Positions 34,127 through 46,049 of a DNA stretch of 64,000 nt are shown here, piece after piece. Source of the stretch: Branchiostoma floridae (taxonomy: Eukaryota > Chordata > Leptocardii > Amphioxiformes > Branchiostomatidae); assembly GCF_000003815.2 (NCBI RefSeq), contig NC_049983.1, forward strand, positions 288,962 to 352,961, given 5' to 3'. Every line of letters starts with the position of its first letter. Position 1 is the stretch's first letter. A model generated the notes under the pieces. The model was not told where the DNA came from. It saw only the letters and a program-made list of their open reading frames with translations, and searched no databases. Position numbers and translations under genes: made by a program.

Positions 34127-35175
34127 TGGGTTTGAACAATGTCTGGATTGGAACTAGGACAGGGCTAGAACAATGATCAACAATGTCTGAATTTGAACTA
34201 GGGTAGTGTTTGAACAATGTTTGGATTTGAACTAGGGTAGGGTTTGAACAATGTTTGGACTGGAACTAGGGTAGGGTTTGAACAATGACTGGATTGGAAC
34301 TAGGGTAGGGTTTGAACAATGTTTGGATTGGAACTAGGGTAGGTTTGAACAATGTCTGGACTGGAACTAGGGTAGGGTTTGAACAATGACTGGATTGGAA
34401 CTAGGGTAAGGTTTGAACAATGTCTGGATTGGAACTAGGGTAGGGTTTGAACAATGACTGGATTGGAACTAGGGTAAGGTTTGAACAATGTCTGGATTGG
34501 AACTAGGGTAGGGTTTGAACAATGTTTGGATTTGAACTAGGGTAGGGTTTGAACAATGTTGGATTGAACTAGGGTAGAGTTTGAACAATGTCTGGATTGA
34601 AACTAGGGTACGGTTTAACAATGTATGGATTGGAACTAGAGTAGGGTTTGAACAATGTTTGCATTTGAACTAGGGTAGGGTTTGAACTTTGAACAATGTC
34701 TGGATTTGAACTAGCGTAGGTTTGAAGAATTTCTGGATTGGAAATGGGGTAAGGTTTGAACAATGTCTGCATTGGAACTAGGGTATGGTTTGAACAATGT
34801 CTGGATTGAAGCTAGGGTATGGTTTAAACAATGTCTGGATTGGCTAGGGTTTGGGTTTGAACAATGTCTGGATTGAAGCTAGGGTACGGTTTAAACAATG
34901 TATGGATTGGAACTAGAGTAGGGTTTGAACAATGTTTGCATTTGAACTAGGGTAGGAAGTTTAACAATACCTGGATTTGAACTAGGGTAGGATTTGAACT
35001 GTCTGAATTGAAACTAGGGTATGGTTTGAACAATGTCTTTATTAGAACTATAGATGGAATTGGAACTAGAGTCGGTTTGAACAATGTCTGGATTTGAACT
35101 AGGGTAGGGTTTGATCAATGTCTGGATTTGAACTAGGATAGGGTTTGAACAATATCTGGATTTGAAGTAGGGTAG
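34127..35175. repeat. 34-bp minisatellite, about 30 units
   Basis: The consensus unit is about GGAACTAGGGTAGGGTTTGAACAATGTCTGGATT, given here as 34 bases in head-to-tail order: GGAACTAGGGTAGGGT, then TTGAACAATGTCTGGATT. Units vary at TCTGG/TTTGG/ACTGG and at a few indels. Reverse-strand frames with Ser-Asn-Pro repeats are translations of the repeat. Flanking 33620-34120 shows nothing recognisable. Confidence 0.95.
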
Positions 35176-35589
35176 AATTTGCACACTTCTAGATTTGAAT
35201 TTCACCACTTTACCTTTATTTTTTAACTGTCCAATGTAATAATTGAAGTTGAAAATATATATAAAATATAAAAATATAAATATAAATGGGAAACCAAGGG
35301 TATGACAACACCTCCCTCTTTGTCCACGTGTACACATTAGGCCATCTTGTTATGATTCTATGGATGACGTCCTCGCGCGCACCAATTTTTCACCGTTTTC
35401 AAAATATTCGACCATCACTGTAAATAGTACAAAGCTGCTGCAAAATATGGAAATACATGATGCAAATTGGAAAAAATATTGAGAACGGCTACTTATGTCA
35501 TAGAATGGAGCTGAGGAAGCCATAGTACTTGGCTCACTACTGTAATGTCCAAGCTCGAAGTATTCCTTTTTCATGCCTTCTACGTACAT

Positions 35590-36105
35590 ACGCACACGCT
35601 TCACCAAGGCTCCAAAGAACTTGAAACGCCCTGGATACAAAGGAGGCTGACAGAAGAAGGAAGAGACGTGAACCATGTCAAACAATGGAATTATGCTGTG
35701 AGACCTGCGGAAATCAGGCATAAGGCTGTCGATGCCATGATAAGACTTAGTAGACTAAAGTGGTTCGGACATGTAGTAAGTCCACAAAGCCTATGCTACA
35801 AGGAGTTTCAAAAGACAAGGCCGCGGGATCGAGACCTCCGAAGCACTGGAAGGATCAAATTGCAAAGGATACTGGTCGGGAGTCTCAAGTTTGCGGAGAC
35901 AAGTACAAAGGACCGTGCAACCTGGAGAATTCTAACGGAGAGGAGCAAGGGTCCAGTCCCTGGCCTAGGCACTAAGGCAGGTAGGCCAGACCTGTGGACG
36001 AGCCGGCCTTGCTGCACACAGACGGGCCCATCGGCGGTGAACAGAGCGTCCGTCATGACGAAAAGGACTGAACATTATGTGAGGAGAATGTGATGGTGAC
36101 GTATA
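35590..36105 (+). pseudogene. Decayed C-terminal end of a LINE reverse transcriptase
   Basis: Fragments in two frames recall the end of a LINE RT: TPWIQRRLTEEGRDV and IRLSRLKWFGHV in one frame, then GSRPPKHWKDQIAKDTG in the next. The frame change near 35800 shows it is broken. The sequence just downstream (36105-36262) recurs as the host of the 4.5-kb transposon insertion and may be the 3' part of the same retroelement family. Confidence 0.6.
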
Positions 36106-36636
36106 AACTAGATGTTGTGATAATGCATTCCAATCTATGAATGTATTGGGGAAGCAGTCCCTTCTGAACGTTTCTGTCTTGTAAAGGAATGTGATATAAT
36201 GTTGGCATTTTTGTAAGGATATTGCGTGTCTAATATCAATTAGCTTTGGCAAAGATGTTCAAAATGAAATAGAAATTTTGCAAAATAAGAGGTAATTTGC
36301 ATTCTTATAGAATATTCTATTATAAGTGTTTTTAATGTATCCATTGTTCCGGTCTTGATACGGTCTTGACATTTGGGTGGCGGGTAGCTTTTGACGTCAG
36401 GACAAGGTTGGGCATGTTTCAGCCCCCTAACATTGAATGTTGGAACTGCAGGGGGATTTTGTCAAAACATTCCAAAGAGGATAACTGAAGAAAGGACACA
36501 TATACTAGGTGTTGTTGTAATGCACTCCAATCTATGACTGTATTCTCGGCTTTCAGTCACGTGATCTGACCTTAGCAACGGTTGCTATCCGCCATCTTTG
36601 TGACCATGCGTAGCGTCCCCTACGCCGGTTCTAGCG

Positions 36637-37218
36637 ATGGTTCTTTGTCGGCTGTGGATCGAGAACCGATGGAAAATACAGGGAGAAGATTTCATTTTTT
36701 TCTGTACCTAAAGTAGTTAAGGAGTGGAACACGAGAAGCTCACTCAAGAACGCCGGAGGTTGTGGATTTCGGCGATCAGCCGCGGAGACACGACAACAAA
36801 AAACATTCTTGAAACCGAGCGGGTATGTGGTCGTCATTTTGTTTCTGGGAATGCTGCCCCTGTATGGGATAGACACAATGTTGACTGGGTTCCCACTCTC
36901 AACCTTGGAAGGAAAGACTACATAGAAGAAGGGACAAAGGAAAAGCTACAGAAGACGGCAGAAGAGAGGGCTGAACGGGCTAAAGAGCGCACAAAGCGAG
37001 TCGCTGAACAACGGGTAGAGGCTGCAGCAAAGAGGACACCGCAAAATCCTACTGGGTACCGTTTGCAAGATATCGATTTGACCAAAGTTGAAGATGTGCC
37101 GCTAGACGTGGAAATGGCTAACTTAGCGATATCAAGTGAGGAGCCAGTGCCGGCTGAAACACAGACAACTGAGTTGCCGAATGTGTTGAGCAGCAAGCAA
37201 TTACTTCCTGCTTGGTGA
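36637..37218 (+). pseudogene. THAP zinc-finger protein of the transposon (frameshifted N-terminus)
   Basis: THAP domains are Cys2CysHis DNA-binding fingers found in animal proteins and several DNA transposases. The open frame from 36724 reads [13 protein letters not shown], then VCGRHFVSG (the C-x2-H-F hallmark) and [11 protein letters not shown]. The start of the finger is in another frame just upstream (CGSRTDGK and [12 protein letters not shown] at about 36650-36720), so at least one and probably two indels break the domain. After the finger comes a charged helix ([16 protein letters not shown]) and an acidic C-terminal tail ending at TGA 37216-37218. It may be decayed or hold sequencing errors. 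Its role in the intact element would be binding the transposon ends. Confidence 0.65.
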
Positions 37219-37559
37219 GGTTTGGTAAGAAAATGCTTGAATGTTGAGCAAAAAATAATACTGCCTGGTTGAACACTACTTTATACTAGTATCAATGAGA
37301 TGATAATTGGCTGCTGGGTGTGCTATGGCATGTATATGGACCTGTGATGAATAAAAGATTTACTCAGTACAATTTTTGCAAGACTCAATATTTGTTTGAA
37401 GACAAGAAAACAGTTTATTCAATGGTAGATACTTAGGACACTAATGTTAAGCATCTATGTGTTAACTGCTGACATCAAGAAATTACAGCAAACTAGTAGA
37501 ATGACAAACAGTACAAAATCAATGTCAGTATCTGGCAACTCTAATCATAATGTCTTTCA

Positions 37560-38080
37560 AAATAAGTTCTAGCTGGTGTAGTGAATAAAATAAGTTCTAG
37601 CCAGTCAGTGTGGTTAGACAGTAATACAACTGACGAGAAAATATGCTCTAGCTAGTCAGTGTAGTTACACAGTACTAGTAATACAGTTGGCAGACTTGAG
37701 AATAAATAAGTTCTAGCCAGTGTAGTTACACAGTAATACAGATGAAAAAATTATATAAAAGAAATATGCTCTAGCTAGTCAGTGTAGTTACACAGTAATA
37801 CAACTGACAAATTTATATAAAAGAAATATGCTCTAGCTAGTCAGTGTAGTTACACAGTACTAGTAATACAGTTGGCAGACTTAAGCATAAATAAGTTCTA
37901 GCCAGTGTAGTTACACAGTAATACAGATGACTTAATTTATAAAGAAAATATTAGCTCTAGCTAGTCAGTTTAGTTACGTCAGTGTAGTTACACAGTAATT
38001 CAACTGACAAAAATTTATATAAAGGAAATATGCTCTAGCTAGTCAGTGTAGTTACACAGCTTATGTTATACTATTCTTAT
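37560..38080. repeat. Tandem repeats of about 80-100 bp inside the transposon
   Basis: Words GCTCTAGCTAGTCAGTGTAG, TTACACAGTAATACA and AAGTTCTAGCCAGTGTAG alternate through about seven diverged units with AATTTATATAAAAG spacers. No coding frame. Confidence 0.75.
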
Positions 38081-38676
38081 AATGTTACAGTTGACAGATT
38101 TATAAAATCACAGGATAACAAGTGGCAGGGCGTATAGGAGCATCTTACACATCAAACATGTAAAACCAATGGCAACATTTGCAGTGGCAGAAGTTTTGCA
38201 GAAAAAAAGGTCCTGCTCTATGGCTGGCAGTGCAGGGTAAGCAGAGAAACCTCACCTAGTCCCAAACAAGCCCGACTGAACCTACCATATGGGCAATCAG
38301 AATTGCTACATGTGACATCATCTTGACTCATCTGTTCCCGTCAAAGACAGATTGCATTTGAGTCAGGGACCTTCACTGGCACATCACATTTTCCTTGTGT
38401 TCCAGCGGCCGAGAATCTCACAGAATGCAAATCCTCCAAAATGCTTGCAGTTTGAACAGAACCATCTTTGAGTGTTCTGGGTCAGGTTTGATTCTGTCAC
38501 AGACTATTAGTGGGCATTCCCATTCTGGTCCCATGCAGATACTACAAAATCACAATACCTATTTCCTCTCTGTTAGAACAAACAATTGCTGCTGAACATG
38601 ATGGTAGTAGTTGCGGGCTCTCTTAAAGTTAAATACCCCAATTACCTTTTCCAGACATGAACTCTTGTTATGGACA

Positions 38677-39225
38677 TCACTTGTCAAAGCTACCGTCAGG
38701 TACAGAAATCGGACATTTTATCTCCCCACATCCCATCCCACAGCAATCACATGATACAAGAAAGTCAGGGGTCGCATGGAGGCAAGGGTGTTCTTTACAT
38801 ATGAAGAGACTGCACTTCTTAACCTGGAAGTTGACATGGTTGGGCTTCATGCATGTCTCATACACTTTGATGGCAGCCTCTTCCATCTTACTTACATACG
38901 TGATACCTTGTGGCCCTTGTGTCTACCTTATACAGGTGTGATTAGCATATAGCCTTAACTATTGACTGAGGAGGCTGTCCTAGGTTGCTGTGATACACTG
39001 CCCCACTAATAGATGCCCCTATACGCCCTGCTCTGTGGCGGAAAAAGCCAGGACCTTTAGCTTGTGTCCTTGTGTTTTTTCAACAGTTTTGATATGACTA
39101 TCTGACATGTCAACATTAACATCTAAACATTTGTGCAGGAGTTCATGGTGCTGGAGGTCGAGGTTGTTTGGATCGAACAAATCCGACACAACAGGGATGT
39201 CTTGACTTGGCAAACTCGCCTGCAT
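38677..39225 (-). pseudogene. YqaJ-type exonuclease relic of the transposon
   Basis: YqaJ-family proteins are PD-(D/E)XK nucleases related to lambda exonuclease, known from phages and from repeated genes in invertebrate genomes. Reading the minus strand, the first piece (39225-39019) has DIPVVSDLFDPNNLDLQHHE and HIKTVEK, typical of the lead-in. The next piece, in another frame, has FFRHRAGRIGAS and QSIVKAIC followed by an in-frame TAA, then VDTRATRY. The last piece (38886-38677) has [15 protein letters not shown]-like [17 protein letters not shown] and [12 protein letters not shown]. The catalytic region TPDx to EIK is recognisable. Two or more frameshifts and a stop make it a pseudogene. Further N-terminal sequence is not seen. 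Confidence 0.72.
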
Positions 39226-39294
39226 ATGGAGGAATCAAACTTAGTGCCACTACTTTAACTTTGCACTTACTGAGCTTACTGTACACATATTTAC

Positions 39295-39645
39295 ATCTCT
39301 TGAGCAGTTGGGGTGTTGTTCTGTGGTACTGTAACCTTATCCTGAGCAGTTGGGGTGTTGTTCTGTGGTACTGTAACCTTGTCCTGAGCAGTAGGGGTGT
39401 TGTTCTGTGGTACTGTAACCTTGTCCTGAGCAGTTGGGGTGTTGTTCTGTGGTACTGTAACCTTGTCCTGAGCAGTAGGGGTGTTGTTCTGTGGTACTGT
39501 AACCTTGTCCTGAGCAGTAGGGGTGTTGTTCTGTGGTACTGTAACCTTGTCCTGAGCAGTTGGGGTGTTGTTCGGTGGTACTGTAACCTTGTCCTGAGCA
39601 GTAGGGGTGTTGTTCTGTGGTACTGTAGTCTTGTCCTGAGTTGTC
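39295..39645. repeat. 42-bp tandem repeat, about eight units
   Basis: Unit GAGCAGTTGGGGTGTTGTTC then TGTGGTACTGTAACCTTGTCCT, nearly identical from copy to copy. Forty-two is a multiple of three, so frames stay open on both strands. The minus-strand frame KVTVPQNNTPTAQD lies upstream of the exonuclease relic and could have been coding; the 219-codon plus-strand frame looks accidental. Confidence 0.9.
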
Positions 39646-40630
39646 AGATTACTCTTGTGTGTACTTGTGTTGTGTTGACAGTCACATGTGATGTGGGATT
39701 GAAGGAATCAATCTTCTTGTCAAGCTGTTCTTTCAGTTTCTTTGCTGATGTAAAATCAGTGTCTCTCACTCTTGCATACGGGACTTCCTTAATATATATT
39801 TATACGTGGGCAGAATCCAGGTACTAGTACACTTCACCTGTGTGCAAGCCAGCACTGGACTACTGGTACATTCTAATGGTATGGGTGGACAGCAACATCT
39901 TGATAGCTGGGACAATTACTCAGCACCTAAAGCACAGGGATACAGGAAGTTTCATTAGAATGACAGACTAAACATCACTTTACACAATATAAATGCTAAA
40001 AATAGTTCACATACAGTCATGGGACCCAGAAGGCACATTGAGCTTTACTTTAAATGCCCTACAAAATATCACTGATCTTACTATTCTTAGCTTGGTCACC
40101 ATTACCCGCTAATCGGCATCCAGGGTGCTGAGGCACCGACCTGCTTGTGTTTTCGGGTGCGACGAAATCCAACCCAACCCCGTAAAAACTCCCCCGGCCT
40201 GCGCTAATAACTGGGCGGGCCGGCTACCCCTAAGGCGCCGAAGAGATCACGGCGAGCGCCCCGATGGTATGGTTAACAGGCTAACTATCAAAAATAACCA
40301 TGAAAAAATTACATTTCTGTCCACAATCGTCTCGATCCGTAAAATGTACGTCAAGTGGGATGTTATCCCGAAAAAGAAGATTCAAACTTTCGGGTAAATC
40401 TACAAAAAGAGACATTTCCGAACACGTAAATTAACGCTAACGTTACCCCCGTCCCCCACCCAACTTCGACGCTGGAAAACTAACTCTCAAATTATGCCGT
40501 CAAAGTTCCGTTTTTTTCATCCACAGTGATTACATGCCATCACGAGTAATCTTATGACTTTACACCGACAGGAGCAAGGAGATTCTATTTAACCTCCTCG
40601 ACAGGGAGTAGTAAATACCTGAACTGAAAG

Positions 40631-40730
40631 NNNNNNNNNNNNNNNNNNNNNNNNNNNNNNNNNNNNNNNNNNNNNNNNNNNNNNNNNNNNNNNNNNNNNN
40701 NNNNNNNNNNNNNNNNNNNNNNNNNNNNNN
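40631..40730. other. Assembly gap (100 N) inside the transposon
   Basis: Exactly 100 N. The true length and any coding content at this end of the transposon are unknown. Confidence 0.99.
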
Positions 40731-41086
40731 ACAAACCCCGCCCCCGCCCGGCTACCCGTCCATTTATCCGTTCAAAACTGGTATATGCAAGTCAACTAAC
40801 AGATATTGACTCTCAAACACCATAGCAATATTCTCCGTTCAATACAAGCACCAATATAGCTGTATGATTTATCATAAAGAAGCAAAACTTACCAATAAAA
40901 CTGAACTTCTGGCTCCATTGTCTTTGCTTGATGGTGCACCGCGTTCGCAAAAATGGAGCACAAAGATGGCGGATGCCCATATTTGGAAGCCCCGTGACGT
41001 CACGTGAAAGCCGAGAATTAGGGAAGTAGCTGCCTCTGAATGTTTCTGTCTTGCAATGTAATATGATGTCCTCTAGTCATTTGGTA

Positions 41087-41278
41087 CTGTAAATGCAGAA
41101 ATGTTCGCGGTGGATTAATGTTCGCGGTTTTCGCGGTGACCACTTCACCGCGAATTTAAAACCACCGCGAACATTTCTCTATTATGATATTAGATTGCAG
41201 TCTATGGTGTTACCGCCAACTTAAATCCACCGCGAAAAGTCCTTTTTCCTGCCACCGCGAACTTAAATACATTTACAG
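41087..41278. mobile_element. Tc1/mariner-type MITE (CTGTAAATG ends)
   Basis: Inverted ends CTGTAAATG and CATTTACAG are flanked by TA (41085-41086 and 41279-41280). Repeated CACCGCGAA/TTCGCGGTG words occupy the inside. The host sequence around it (GTCATTTGG, then TTCTTGTAAGGATATTGCGTG) is uninterrupted near 36210 (GGCATTTTTGTAAGGATATTGCGTG), which is an empty site. Confidence 0.8.
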
Positions 41279-42439
41279 TATTCTTGTAAGGATATTGCGT
41301 GTCTTTTTCAATTAAGAACTTCAAATCATTAGATTAAACTCCACATTTCATTTATTGGCAACAGCACCAGTATATTGTCAGTTAAGTCCATAAGTCCAGT
41401 CTTCACACCAGGATTCGGCCTGGAGCAAACTGTCCATTTCTCGCCTAGTTGCTTATGCACTTGTAATTTCTTGGATGTGTGTAATGGAAGCTGGTGGTAT
41501 GGTACGAATTGTGTTCATAAATTAACTTGACTTACGTAACTTAATATAACTTGCACAGTTAACGAAAACATCTGAGGACAGTTATATGGACTGACACGTG
41601 CTTTGAGTCTTTGCAAAACGGCATGTAAAATGTGTGTAACTCACAGGGCAGCATCTCTCTATGAAAGGGTCCACATTATTGTCTTCGTGGTCCTTGTACT
41701 GTCCTACTAGCGTCATCTAGCGGTTTCTGGTTGAAATAAAGTTAAAAGCTTTTCGTTTAGACATGATATTTGAGTGGGTAAGGAGCGCTGCCGGTGCCAG
41801 AAATACGGTTACCACAGGCCCGGCCCGACTGCATGTATCTTTGTACGTACGAGAGGCCGAAACTATAGGCTTCGTCCTTACTGGGAAAACAAACTTTCAA
41901 TCGCGGGGTTTAAGTATGAAATTCAAGTGATAAAAGTAACGTACAATTTGAAATCTTGACGCCATGACGTTTGAAAGTTACAATTTTACAGGGACAACAC
42001 TGACAAAGTAGCTTTCTAGATCCCCGACATTCCGGCTGACGCCCATTGTTTTAAAGCCTCGTGGAAAAGTATCTAAGTAATTTTTGTTCTGTCGAAGGGG
42101 TTTAGTTTGAAATTCAAGTCATAAAAGAAAGTAAAGAAAGTAATAACGCACACTTTGTAATCTTGACACCATGACTTATGAAATTTAAGAATATACAGTG
42201 ACAACGCTGAAAAGTAGCTTTCCAGATCCGCGACATTCGCCCATTGTTTTAAAGCCTTGTGGAGAAGTTACTAAGTAATTTTTGGCAGCCAAATGGCTTT
42301 CTACGTTGTTGTGATGGGTTCTAGTATGAGATTTAAGTGATAAAAGCATCGCACACTTTGTAATTTTGACGCCATGACGTATAAAAGTTAAGAATATACA
42401 TTGATATCACATATGTAATGAAAACTGAGCCAGATATAT

Positions 42440-42444
<5 letters not shown>

Positions 42445-42500
<56 letters not shown>
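42445..42500. repeat. (TA)n microsatellite
   Basis: About 55 bp of uninterrupted TA. Sequence between 41300 and 42440 and from 42500 to 42900 shows no gene; three diverged blocks around 41900, 42150 and 42340 share TTGACGCCATGACGT-like words and may be an old tandem repeat. Confidence 0.95.
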
Positions 42501-42501
<1 letters not shown>

Positions 42502-42904
42502 CATCATCTTTATTTGTAACATTTAAACGACATTAAACACAATTACGTATTCATTTGTGTTACATATGACAGAATGTGTTTCCAGATAAAAAGCCGATAG
42601 ATTTTTCCTTGAAATTGGATGCATATGTTTCTTATATTTGCATTAAATTCATATTTGGAACCTGGCCACACATTGTATAATAATTGGAATCTTCTTTAAA
42701 TGTTAAGGAAGTGTGCGAGATGTTGCTCGGGAATCAAAGAACAAAACATAAGATTGTATCACAAGTTCCCCCCCCCCTCCCCTCCCCCTTATCACACATT
42801 CTTTGACGACGCCACTATATTATTTTGTTTGGGAAGTAGAGAGAGCAAAACATAAGATTGTTTCAGCGAATCACCGAGTCATCACACAAATCTCGACGCC
42901 ACCA

Positions 42905-44314
42905 CTACCATTTTCCCTTGCCCCACACGTTCTCGCTGACGATGTCGAACTTCCTCTCTCCGGCTGCGAAGCGGGTCCCCTCCACTCGGGATACTGACTG
43001 CAGCGTCTCTCCGCGGATGCCATTGCCGTCAATACAGCTTTCAGATACGTGCATGTGAACAACCTGAACAGCAATACAATGAAAAAAACTTTATTAGGCC
43101 ACAATCATTTAGTTTTATAGAAGACATCCACGCGCACATCGATTTTCGCCTCTTCTAAAAAAATGGTAGCTACATGTGACCCAATAGCATCCCTGGTCAA
43201 TCGGAAGTTTATGCTTGCCAGATAATCTATTCTCCTGGTTAAGGGGGCACATAGTCAGGGCATGGAGCCACAGCGCCCTTGTTTCCCTCTGAATGTTGAA
43301 AAAAATCCTAAATCACAGGATGACAGGAACATTCTATCAATAGTCCAAATATCCTTATTGACAGGAACAGTCTCTCAACAGTTCAAACATTCTTAGTAAC
43401 TGAAATACTTGAATTTTGCTAAAGAAACATCCTGTCAATAATGAAAAAAATCTTATTGACAGGAACATTAGGGTTGCAATAGCGACAACCCTTCCCACAA
43501 ACAGAACAGACAACAAACCCTGTCAATAGTGCCCAAATTCTAATTGACAGAAACATTATCTCAATCGTTCAAAGATGTTCAGTGACTGAAATGTCCTGTC
43601 AATAATACAATAACTCCTATTGACAGGAAGAGCCTGTCAAAAGCAACTTCTGTCCTGTTCCCCACCTGCCCAATAACAACGGTCGTCCCTCCGTGCCTTT
43701 TCTCCCCCACAGGAAGCGTGTGGAGCAGTCTGCACTCCAGAGAGACGGGCGACTCCAGCACGTGCGGGGCGGGTCCGCACACGGACGGGACGGGCGTCAG
43801 GCCCGCTTCTTCAAACTCGTCCACATCGGGGCCGAACTCCTGGGACGCTGAAAAAAAGTACCATTTTTGTCACGATCTTGAAAATGTTGCAAGCTGCATT
43901 TTTCGGATTCGCAGCTTTCTGCTGCATGTACCCCAAGGCTTCGTCCTCGGTCCACATCTAAATATTTCTTCTTTTTTTTTCCTGTACAACTTACCTACGA
44001 ACACCTTGGCTATGATAGGGAGGGTCGTGTGGTTGACGACAAAGTGTCCGGTGGATCGGATATTTACCAGAGTGTCCTTTTCACTTCCGTCCCGCCTCCT
44101 GAAATGCAGTAAGGGGCCCCAGACAAATTAGGAGAGTTGGGAATGATGGCTAATTTAATAACGATCCACTTAAGGTTTTTCATTGGAGTTGTTGCAATCA
44201 ATTTTCGAAAAACCTTGTCCCAGGAGCAAGCACCCTCTTTGAAAGTTTGACCGCATATTGTTCAATTAAAAAATGATACATACGCATGAACACACACACA
44301 GTCTCTCTCTCTTG

Positions 44315-44348
<34 letters not shown>

Positions 44349-45348
44349 AACACAAAGAAAATGGGTACGTACACGTTTACACACACATACACATATATTG
44401 ATGCAAACACACAAATACACATACATGTACACAAACGCACATGCAGAGAAAGAGAGACACAGAGAGAGAAGCAAAAAAAATATCACTGTCTTGGGTGAGG
44501 TTAAAAACAACTTTAACACACTCAGGCAAAAAGAACTTTACCACGTCATAGAGAAGGCGAGACTGGCCGGTTCGCTGGTGACCGGCATGAAGAAGGCTAC
44601 CGGCGCCAGGTTGTTACAGCCTCCCGTGGAACAGGTGCTGATGAAAGCGAGGGGGCGTGGCTTGATGGCCGAGCACATGACGTCATAACGCTGGACAATG
44701 TCTAGTGAGTCAAAGCTGGTGCTGACCTTAGGGCAATGGTGAACAAAAATTTCCAATTAAATTAAAGGACCACCGCGTTCCCATTCTTTGCTCAAGCAAA
44801 ATATCTCGAGTACACAATATCAAATTTATTCTTCATAACACGAGAATATTCCTATCATTTACAGAGAAACTCTAGATAATGTTTGAAATGTTACACTACA
44901 TCAATGTCAGCCAATATTGATTTTTGGACTGAAATATATACATCGGTCCATTTTGAAGATTACCATAGAGGTCTTTGACGTTTGTTAACCCTCTTTCATC
45001 TTAGGAGCCATTTCGGATCCAGCGTCATGTGGTCTTCTGTTGGACACAAAACTTCGTTCAATATAAACATTCATTCAATCAGAATTCAGTTAGTGTGTGA
45101 GGAAAATTGCAGGTAAGTTGAATACAGCTAGTGTCTAATATACAGACGTGACGTACCTTTTTCAGACTGTAGGGTAGCGATGTTTTGGCACGGACCAGTC
45201 CGGACAAGACTTTGGTATCCCACACAGAAGGGCTGAAGTCCTCTGTGAAGCTACTGCTCAGTCTGGTTCTGTTGATGAACCATGACCAACACAGATTAGA
45301 CACGGATTCGTATAGAAATGACTTCATGTTTTTTAAAAGGGCCTGCAT
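42905..45348 (-). CDS. Flavin-reductase-like (FMN-binding split barrel) protein A, five exons
   Basis: Minus-strand exons 45348-45157, 44726-44542, 44098-43995, 43847-43666 and 43063-42905 join in phase to about 273 residues. Family members bind FMN in a split-barrel fold and reduce flavin or related substrates with NAD(P)H. Telling stretches are IKPRPLAFISTCSTGG and NLAPVAFFMPVTSEP (exon 2), KDTLVNIRSTGHFVVN (exon 3), FEEAGLTPVPS and ESPVSLECRLLHTLPVGE (exon 4) and IGQVVHMHVSE across the exon 4-5 junction. This order matches the Flavin_Reduct domain. Substrate unknown; no signal peptide is evident. The first exon is less certain: ATG at 45348 or 45327 could start, and a 5' UTR intron is possible. 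A paralogue with identical sizes for exons 3 and 4 lies at 61385-63621. Confidence 0.85.
43300..43640. repeat. Intronic diverged repeat of CCTGTCAATA/TATTGACAGG words
   Basis: Between exons 5 and 4 of the flavin-reductase-like gene A, words such as ATTGACAGGAACA and CCTGTCAATA recur in both orientations every 40-60 bp. Non-coding. Confidence 0.7.
44298..44475. repeat. Microsatellite cluster, (CT)n, (CA)n and (AG)n
   Basis: CT repeats at about 44300-44340, then CACACA/ACATAC tracts and a GAGAGA tract to 44475, inside the intron between exons 3 and 2 of flavin-reductase-like gene A. Confidence 0.9.
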
Positions 45349-46049
45349 GCCCCTTTTTGTTCCTACGGAGTAAGCAAGCTACTTTGTGTTGGCAAGTCAT
45401 TCAAATTTCGCCGTCGGGCGTGACCTCTACTTTGCCCTGTGGGAATTCGAACCCTATAGCTACCGGGCTGTTTGGTGGCACGACCGGGCCCCGGCCTTGT
45501 TTTAAACTCACAGTTAAAATCAACTGAAAATATATTTCTACACAAAAGCTTGTATTGGTCATTTTTGTCCGTATGAGGTTTCCAATTGATATTGATAAAG
45601 ATTGTAAACATGGAGCTGATAAATGCTTTTAAAACCCCAGGTCATCCCTCCAAATATTTGAAAGCACTCCTCCAACTGTAATATGATACAACACTCAGTT
45701 GTTGTGTTCAACTTGTCTCACAACATCAAAACATAGTGAAACACATTGCAAAAATGCAAGGAACAAATTTGATACAAAAACAGTTAAAGATGTCAAATAC
45801 TGAGCTCTGAGAAGCAGCACTTTTTCTACAGTAAATGTACATCAATTCAGTTGAACGTTAAGATCATTACCTCAAAATCCAACCCAAAAGTAAATGAAGG
45901 CTTTCTTCAGTGTCCTCTACGCCTTTAAAGTAACCTGTTTCAGATGGGGTGTATTCTACTGTACATGAGGGTATAATCTAGACTATACCCCGGGGTATAC
46001 TTTGGCCTAAGGCGGTAGAATCTGGTCTGCATTATACCCGGGTAGATTT

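Larger units (their letters stand above)
36543..41017. mobile_element. 4.5-kb DNA transposon with THAP and YqaJ-type sequences
   Basis: The terminal inverted repeats start TTCTCGGCTTTCA and continue, with indels, through CACGTGA to CCGCCATCTTTGTG on both ends (about 60 bp). The host repeat is present without this insert at 36105-36262 (CAATCTATGAATGTATTGGGGAAGCAG), where the two flanks here (CAATCTATGACTGTA and TTAGGGAAGTAG) are contiguous. The target duplication is short (AT or ATT). Inside are a THAP-type frame on + (36637-37218), tandem repeats (37560-38080), a YqaJ-type exonuclease relic on - (38677-39225), a 42-bp repeat and a 100-N gap (40631-40730). Both genes are broken, so the copy is dead as assembled. 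The stretches 38090-38640 and 39660-40630 hold nothing I recognise. Superfamily unassigned. Confidence 0.7.

Noticed and set aside
39168-39827. 219-codon plus-strand frame with WGVVLWYCNLVLSS repeats
   Set aside because: It is a translation of a 42-bp tandem repeat whose length is a multiple of three, so all frames stay open. There is no start context, splice evidence or domain.
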